This document shows, piece after piece, positions 6,715 to 10,460 of a DNA stretch of 10,460 bases. The first letter of the stretch is position 1. The number at the start of each line of letters is the position of its first letter. Under the pieces are notes generated by a model that saw only the letters and a program-made list of their open reading frames with translations, searched no databases and had not been told where the DNA came from. Both the position numbers and the translations under genes were made by a program. This DNA comes from Treponema sp. (GTDB lineage: Bacteria; Spirochaetota; Spirochaetia; Treponematales; Breznakiellaceae): contig JAITLF010000006.1 in NCBI GenBank assembly GCA_031278025.1, forward strand, positions 1-10,460. The letters are read 5' to 3'.

Positions 6715-7785
6715 TTATGCCGTCTTATCCATAGTATTTTGCGCTCCCTCTCGTAAGCGGGTAAACCGGGAAGCGTCGATTCTCAATTCCAGGTCCCGGT
6801 TGGGGCTGCCGATCCAGCAGGTATAGCCCAGTTGGGCCGCGTCTGCGTTGGCCTGGTCCCAGTCAAAGCCCAGCCGCGCCGGGGGGACATTACCCCGGGC
6901 CAGGTGAACCACAAAGACGTAATCCAGGGGGCGGTCTAGGTAGAGCTTAACCGTCTGTAGCAACAGTTCAAACCCCCCCAAAGGGGTCATTAACATCTGA
7001 TAGGTGTCAAAGCCGATTGGCCCGATTGCTATCTCAAATTGACGGGTAACACAGAGACAGCTCCGCCCGATCTGTAGGTTCAGCCCCAGGACCGCGGTTT
7101 GGGGATTGCCCAAAACCGCGTAGTCCTCAGCTTTAAGGTCGTAGGGGACGGCAACAAAATCCCGCACCGTAACCGCGGTGTTGAGCATACGCCGCAGGGT
7201 GTCCTCCAGGCCGCTCCGGTTCCTAGCCATAAAAGAAAAATTTTCCCCGTAGGAAAGGGCGATGGTTTGTGAAACCGGATCAAAGCCCATTCCCGGGGAC
7301 AGCCCCGTAAGGCTTTTGATCATCTCCCGCACCGGATCATCACCCGGGCGATCAAAGCTGATGCTCTGCTCGTTTTGGGCAAAGGCCCGGTAATACAACA
7401 CGTGCATCCGGTGGTGGATAATATCCAGAAAGCGCCGCCAGGTTTGGTCGTAATGGTTCCGGGAGCGTTGATAGACATAATGGGTAAACTCCAGGGGCAT
7501 GGGCCCGTTCACCCCAAGAAGGCCCAGGAAGTAGGTAAACATTATCGCGTCAAGGCCCGCTTTTTTCCCTTCGATGATCTCGGCAATATCGCTGGGGGGA
7601 AAGTAGAGATGGGGGGTCTGTCCAAAGCGGATATTTTCTTCCGAGGGATGCTTGGCGTACCCCAGCCGGGGCTTTCCGGAGTTGCTGTTCTCCAGCTTCC
7701 GCACAAAACCCCAAAAGTCCGGCGCGGATATGCCCTGGCGGAGATTCTGGGACCAGGTTCTAATCAGTTTTCTAAGGTCTTCCAT
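6715..7785 (-). CDS. tssG: T6SS baseplate subunit TssG (VasB/ImpH family)
   Basis: This 356-residue protein is a T6SS baseplate wedge component that works with TssF, TssE and TssK at the cytoplasmic base of the tube. Family hallmarks are G-L-L-G-V-N-G-P-M-P-L (88-98), where relatives have G-x-x-G-x-x-G-P-L-P, and R-F-L-D-I-I-H-H-R ... Y-Y-R-A-F (118-135). The C-terminal core follows, with I-G-R-S near 239-242, G-P-I-G-F-D-T-Y-Q-M-L-M-T-P-L-G-G-F-E-L-L (255-275) and L-G-Y-T-C-W-I-G (319-326). Length is normal. The start lies inside tssF (22-nt overlap), with AGGA 11 nt upstream, so translation is probably coupled to tssF. No signal peptide or membrane segment is seen. Confidence 0.94.
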   Translation of the reverse strand: MEDLRKLIRTWSQNLRQGISAPDFWGFVRKLENSNSGKPRLGYAKHPSEENIRFGQTPHLYFPPSDIAEIIEGKKAGLDAIMFTYFLGLLGVNGPMPLEFTHYVYQRSRNHYDQTWRRFLDIIHHRMHVLYYRAFAQNEQSISFDRPGDDPVREMIKSLTGLSPGMGFDPVSQTIALSYGENFSFMARNRSGLEDTLRRMLNTAVTVRDFVAVPYDLKAEDYAVLGNPQTAVLGLNLQIGRSCLCVTRQFEIAIGPIGFDTYQMLMTPLGGFELLLQTVKLYLDRPLDYVFVVHLARGNVPPARLGFDWDQANADAAQLGYTCWIGSPNRDLELRIDASRFTRLREGAQNTMDKTA

Positions 7786-9560
7786 ACCGCGATCCGTCCT
7801 GATTGTTTGGTAAAAAAATGAATCTCCAAAAGGGTATTGATTGGGGCAAAGGACCGCAAAATTTCAGCGACAATCTTCCCAAAAATATAATACCCCATGC
7901 CGGCATACGCGGTTTCATCCAGGGTAAAGCTGATTTTCCAGCCCGGCTCAAAAAAAACCGCCCCCCCTTCTATAAATCGGAAAACCGTGCGCTCGCTTTC
8001 CAGTGACGCCATGCCCTCCAGGATCCGTTCCATTTCCTCCCCGGAGCGGATCTGATAGGAACCCAGCAGGGCCCGCAGGGCCTCCAGGGGAAATTTTCCG
8101 TTTTGCCACAGCAGCGCGGAAAGGTTAAAAACAACGTGGCTTATTTTTGAAAAATCCGAATCCACCCCCCGGTGGAAAAGGGAATAACCGGGCCGGGTCG
8201 GGCGGACAATAAAAGCCGCTCCGCTCAGCAGGGGGTTATGGACGCTCAGGAACGCTTCCGCGGGCAAAAGCAGGGGGAGGTCCCGGTTGGTGCAGATTGT
8301 TTCCGCTGCAAACTGATAGGCCTCTTCCATTTTTTTCTCCTGAACCGAAAAGGAAACAAACACCTCCACCCCGTCGTAGGAACTGCGCCGGGTGTCCCGG
8401 GAATTCACCAGGCTTTTGCTGCGGCGCTGGCTAAAAAAGTTCTTTCTGGTCCGCTCCGCCAGGGGGTTATCCTCATAAAAATTATCCGCCATAAAAAGGG
8501 TTTCGTTTTGTTCGTTAAAGAATTCCAGGCTTTGAATATGCACCACCTCATAATCCTGGGGCGCGGCCCGGTCGGGGACAACGTGAAATTGGTAGGCCTC
8601 TCTCTCAATCAGGACCCTGTCGGAACGTTTGGCAAAAAGATTCATAACGGGAACGCAGTTGAGCCTTAGAGAAGAGTCCTTGAGGGAAGCCAGGGAAGGC
8701 TCCCGCCGGGCAAACACCAGGAGCAGTTCCGCGGTAGTCAGGGAGGAAGGAAAAAGACCTTCAGGATGTTTCAGGGTAAAAAACTTGAAAAAATCAGGGT
8801 AGGATAAAAAATTTTGTAGTATCCTGAGGCCCTGAACATGGCCTTTAATCCGGCCAGGCAGGAAATTTTTCCCTATAGCCAGGGGCATATCCAGGGAAAA
8901 ACCGGAAAGGGACTCAAAACGCTCCTTATCCCCGCCCCGGACATAGACGGCCATGGTTTCCTGCATGATTTGGCGGAGGAGCAGGGAAGCGTCCGCTTCC
9001 GCCAGGTTAATGTAGAAGCACAGATGATCCGTAGCAGCCATGGCGCCGGCCCCGGAGAGTTTTATGCGGAGCCCCGCATAACCCTGGGAAGCATTGACGC
9101 CGTAATCCGAAAGATTCCGGGTAATGTATTCCGCCTCCTCTACCACAAAGTGGGAAAGGCGGGTATCCTCCAGGGTTGAAAAGCGGCAGAGGGTATTAAT
9201 AGTAGGAATAGCGACATCCACCGCCGTGCCCGCGGGTAGGACGGCCCCGCTGCGGACCTTTTCATTGCCGGAATTCACGGCCAGCTCTACCACCGCTCCC
9301 GATGGAATGGGATAGAGGGCGCTGGGGGCTATGGAATTCAGAACCGATTCCACTAACCGGTAATACCCCTCGTCAAGTTTTTTTTCCACCCGGGCGGATA
9401 AAAATGCGGTCCCTTCCAGGAGACGTTCGATATAGGGGTCCTCACATTCAAATTCCCCCAAGCCCAAGCGACCGGCAATCTTGGGAAACTCCGAAGAAAA
9501 TTCCGAAGCTAAATTTCTTATATAGGTAAGATTATCACGATAATAATCCAGCAGTTCCAT
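7764..9560 (-). CDS. tssF: T6SS baseplate subunit TssF (VasA/ImpG family)
   Basis: This 598-residue protein is the large T6SS wedge subunit that pairs with TssG. The N-terminus has the family signature Y-Y-R-D-N-L-T-Y-I-R ... F-P-K-I-A-G-R-L-G-L (6-34), then D-P-Y-I-E-R-L-L-E-G-T-A-F-L-S-A-R-V-E-K (41-60). Later hallmarks are L-Y-P-I-P-S-G (82-88), V-P-V-M-N-L-F-A-K-R (303-312), V-V-P-D-R (327-331) followed by Y-E-V-V-H-I (337-342), and the final I-N-T-L-L-E-I-H-F (574-582). Length is normal and the frame is intact. AGGAG 9 nt before the ATG supports this start. The 3' end overlaps tssG by 22 nt. Directly upstream, where tssE usually sits, there is only a short degenerate ORF. Confidence 0.95.
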   Translation of the reverse strand: MELLDYYRDNLTYIRNLASEFSSEFPKIAGRLGLGEFECEDPYIERLLEGTAFLSARVEKKLDEGYYRLVESVLNSIAPSALYPIPSGAVVELAVNSGNEKVRSGAVLPAGTAVDVAIPTINTLCRFSTLEDTRLSHFVVEEAEYITRNLSDYGVNASQGYAGLRIKLSGAGAMAATDHLCFYINLAEADASLLLRQIMQETMAVYVRGGDKERFESLSGFSLDMPLAIGKNFLPGRIKGHVQGLRILQNFLSYPDFFKFFTLKHPEGLFPSSLTTAELLLVFARREPSLASLKDSSLRLNCVPVMNLFAKRSDRVLIEREAYQFHVVPDRAAPQDYEVVHIQSLEFFNEQNETLFMADNFYEDNPLAERTRKNFFSQRRSKSLVNSRDTRRSSYDGVEVFVSFSVQEKKMEEAYQFAAETICTNRDLPLLLPAEAFLSVHNPLLSGAAFIVRPTRPGYSLFHRGVDSDFSKISHVVFNLSALLWQNGKFPLEALRALLGSYQIRSGEEMERILEGMASLESERTVFRFIEGGAVFFEPGWKISFTLDETAYAGMGYYIFGKIVAEILRSFAPINTLLEIHFFTKQSGRIAVWKTLEN

Positions 9561-9569
9561 TGCAAAAGG

Positions 9570-9574
9570 CTCCT
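9570..9574 (-). promoter_or_regulatory. Ribosome binding site for tssF
   Basis: AGGAG on the minus strand lies 9 nt before the tssF ATG at 9560 and just after the TGA (9578-9580) of the short tssE-like ORF. This supports the chosen tssF start. Confidence 0.65.
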
Positions 9575-9577
9575 AGC

Positions 9578-9745
9578 TCACTCAGGCTTGCGTCTCCCGT
9601 CTCCAGATCCAGCCGGGAAATAAAAAGCAGCTCCTCGTTCACCTTTTTCGTAAGGCTCATCATCGGTTAAACGCTTGAGTACATAGGGTTTATACCGGGC
9701 GTCTTCTTTCCGGATGTTCCGGCGTTTTGCACTGCCGCTTTCCAT
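9578..9745 (-). pseudogene. Short ORF, likely degenerate or truncated tssE
   Basis: This 55-codon ORF runs from the ATG at 9745 to a TGA 17 nt before tssF, exactly where tssE normally lies between hcp and tssF. Residues 17-31 read R-Y-K-P-Y-V-L-K-R-L-T-D-D-E-P. This resembles the N-terminal P-S-L-L-D-R-L-x-D-D-x-P of TssE, the gp25-like baseplate subunit of about 130-170 residues. The gp25-like domain itself is absent, and the ORF ends in an unfamiliar Gly/Arg tail. After about codon 34 the +1 frame is also open (starting M-M-S-L-T-K-K-V-N-E-E-L-L) with more GC-rich third positions, reaching into tssF. That fits a one-base indel in a decayed gene. No strong ribosome binding site precedes the ATG. 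It could instead be an unrelated small gene. Confidence 0.4.
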
Positions 9746-9761
9746 GCACACCCCGTTTTGA

Positions 9762-9793
9762 ACAAGAGCGCGCCCCTTAGGGAGCGCTCTTGT
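9762..9793 (-). other. Stem-loop just after hcp (attenuator or mRNA-stabilising hairpin)
   Basis: A perfect 10-bp stem, ACAAGAGCGC (9762-9771) with GCGCTCTTGT (9784-9793), has a 12-base loop that can add three inner pairs. It starts 14 nt after the hcp stop. The bases that follow on the transcribed strand (TCAAAACGGGG) contain no T-run, so it is not a classic intrinsic terminator. More likely it protects the abundant hcp mRNA from 3' decay or partly limits readthrough into the tssF genes. Confidence 0.55.
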
Positions 9794-9807
9794 CCGCTTG
9801 CTGCCGT

Positions 9808-10311
9808 CTATGCGTTGGCAATCTGATCGTAGGCCGCCTCAATCGCCCCGTCCTTTGAGCCGTCGGGCTTAATGGGGGTAACCTTCCAGGTGATTTTCCC
9901 AGCCACAAGATCCACCTCTTCTACCGGCTGCTGGGTAAAGGGGTCGTTAGTGCCGCCTGAGCCGGTTTCAATAGTTTTGACCAGGGTTTTTGCGACCCGC
10001 ACATTCTCCAGGGTAACCTCGTACACCGGAGTCTGGGCCCCGCCGATAACCCGGCAGTACTGAAGCACGGCTTTTTCGATTTTGCTGCCGTTCATGCAGT
10101 AGAGCTGGAGTTTCGGCGAAGCCTTGTCCACCGCGTGAACAAAGGTCAGGGGGAGAAACTGCCCCCGCCCGGCCACGTCTCCGCTCCGCTGGATCGACAC
10201 ATTTTGAGTGCCGCCGTGGGAAAAGGAGATAAGCTCCAGCCACTTGTCATGGGCTTTATCCGAGGCCTGCCCTTCGATACCGTCCAACTGCAAAAAATAA
10301 ACACTTGCCAT
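9808..10311 (-). CDS. hcp: T6SS tube protein Hcp (TssD)
   Basis: This 167-residue protein forms the hexameric rings that stack into the T6SS inner tube and are exported with the spike. Family features are the start M-A-S-V-Y-F-L-Q-L-D-G-I-E-G (1-14), D-K-W-L-E-L-I-S-F-S-H-G (22-33), V-D-K-A-S-P-K-L (61-68), C-R-V-I-G-G (86-91), Y-E-V-T-L-E-N-V-R-V (97-106) and E-E-V-D-L-V-A-G-K-I-T-W (131-142). The frame extends 38 codons further upstream, into tssC. The ATG at 10311 is chosen because the homology begins there and GGAGG lies 6 nt before it. There is no extension domain, so this is a structural Hcp. It lies 58 nt after tssC and is flanked on both sides by RNA-hairpin-forming sequence. Confidence 0.95.
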   Translation of the reverse strand: MASVYFLQLDGIEGQASDKAHDKWLELISFSHGGTQNVSIQRSGDVAGRGQFLPLTFVHAVDKASPKLQLYCMNGSKIEKAVLQYCRVIGGAQTPVYEVTLENVRVAKTLVKTIETGSGGTNDPFTQQPVEEVDLVAGKITWKVTPIKPDGSKDGAIEAAYDQIANA

Positions 10312-10317
10312 AAAAAA

Positions 10318-10322
10318 CCTCC
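10318..10322 (-). promoter_or_regulatory. Ribosome binding site for hcp
   Basis: GGAGG on the minus strand lies 6 nt before the hcp ATG, in an A/T-rich setting that should leave the site accessible. It decides between this start and a longer frame-open extension into tssC. Confidence 0.8.
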
Positions 10323-10331
10323 AAAAATAGT

Positions 10332-10360
10332 ATTTTACCGCGATAACATCGCGGTTTTGA
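10332..10360 (-). promoter_or_regulatory. Palindrome in a possible weak hcp promoter or tssC-hcp hairpin
   Basis: ACCGCGAT (10337-10344) and ATCGCGGT (10348-10355) form a perfect 8-bp inverted repeat with a 3-base loop in the 58-nt tssC-hcp spacer. On the transcribed strand TAAAAT (10337-10332) resembles a -10 box. The 17 bases before it are almost exactly the palindrome, and TCAAAA (10360-10355) is a poor -35 match. It may be an operator-like site between promoter elements, or an RNA stem at which the tssC-hcp transcript is processed. The palindrome is certain; the promoter is speculative. Confidence 0.35.
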
Positions 10361-10369
10361 GAACCTAAA

Positions 10370-10460
10370 TTATGCGCCGCTGGGAACCTTGGTAACCAGC
10401 CGCAGGGAAGCGGTAAGCCCCTCAAGCTGGTAATGGGGCCTGAGGTAAAACCGCGCCGTA
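10370..10460 (-). CDS. tssC: T6SS sheath large subunit TssC (VipB), C-terminal end only
   Basis: Only the last 29 residues and the TAA are inside the window. They read R-F-Y-L-R-P-H-Y-Q-L-E-G-L near the start, then L-T-A-S-L-R-L-V-T-K-V-P and a short S-G-A end. This is the very conserved C-terminus of TssC/VipB, whose last strands interlock neighbouring sheath protomers. TssC with TssB forms the contractile sheath around the Hcp tube. Its position immediately before hcp agrees with the common T6SS order. The rest of the gene, and tssB, should lie to the right of the window. Confidence 0.88.
   Translation of the reverse strand, partial: TARFYLRPHYQLEGLTASLRLVTKVPSGA

Noticed and set aside
9762..9793. 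Stem-loop after hcp as a strong intrinsic terminator
   Set aside because: No T-run follows the stem on the transcribed strand, and the core genes tssF and tssG lie downstream in the same direction without an evident new promoter.
10312..10425. Longer hcp start giving 38 extra N-terminal residues
   Set aside because: The extension overlaps the tssC 3' end in another frame, has no good ribosome binding site and is not Hcp-like. Hcp homology starts at the ATG at 10311, which has GGAGG 6 nt upstream.

Overview
The window is one strand of a type VI secretion system (T6SS) gene cluster. Every convincing gene lies on the minus strand, so transcription runs from the right edge (10460) to the left edge (1). 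In that order the genes are: the last 29 codons of tssC (sheath large subunit), hcp (inner tube), a 55-codon remnant or short ORF where tssE is expected, tssF and tssG (baseplate wedge), clpV/tssH (sheath-recycling AAA+ ATPase), a PAAR-like spike tip, and a VgrG spike split over two adjacent genes. The second VgrG gene carries a very long Ala/Lys/Glu-rich coiled-coil tail. The start of one more possible ORF runs off the left edge.

The source is a diderm bacterium with fairly GC-rich DNA. The gene order tssC-hcp-(tssE)-tssF-tssG-clpV is the common core T6SS order. A gut spirochaete (Treponema-like) is my guess from overall impression; nothing in the window proves it. No tssA, tssB, tssJ, tssK, tssL or tssM is present here, so the trans-envelope complex must be encoded outside the window.

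Region by region: 10370-10460 is the tssC end. 10312-10369 is a short spacer with an 8-bp perfect palindrome. 9808-10311 is hcp. 9561-9807 is the only sizeable gap: it holds a 10-bp stem-loop just after hcp and the degenerate tssE-like ORF. 7764-9560 and 6715-7785 are tssF and tssG, which overlap by 22 nt. 4045-6690 is clpV, 3754-4044 the PAAR gene, 2491-3744 the gp27-like half of VgrG, and 86-2494 the gp5-like half plus tail. From hcp's end leftwards the genes are tightly packed, with overlaps or gaps of at most 24 nt, good Shine-Dalgarno sites and two ATGA junctions. This indicates one operon.

Together, TssC (with TssB) forms the contractile sheath, Hcp the tube, TssF/TssG (normally with TssE and TssK) the baseplate, split VgrG plus PAAR the spike, and ClpV recycles contracted sheath. 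The least ordinary points are the T4-like split of VgrG into two ORFs, its roughly 310-residue coiled-coil extension with 11-residue (33-bp) tandem repeats, a 10-G tract immediately after a TGA/ATG junction, a PAAR protein without histidines, and the apparent lack of an intact tssE in its expected place.
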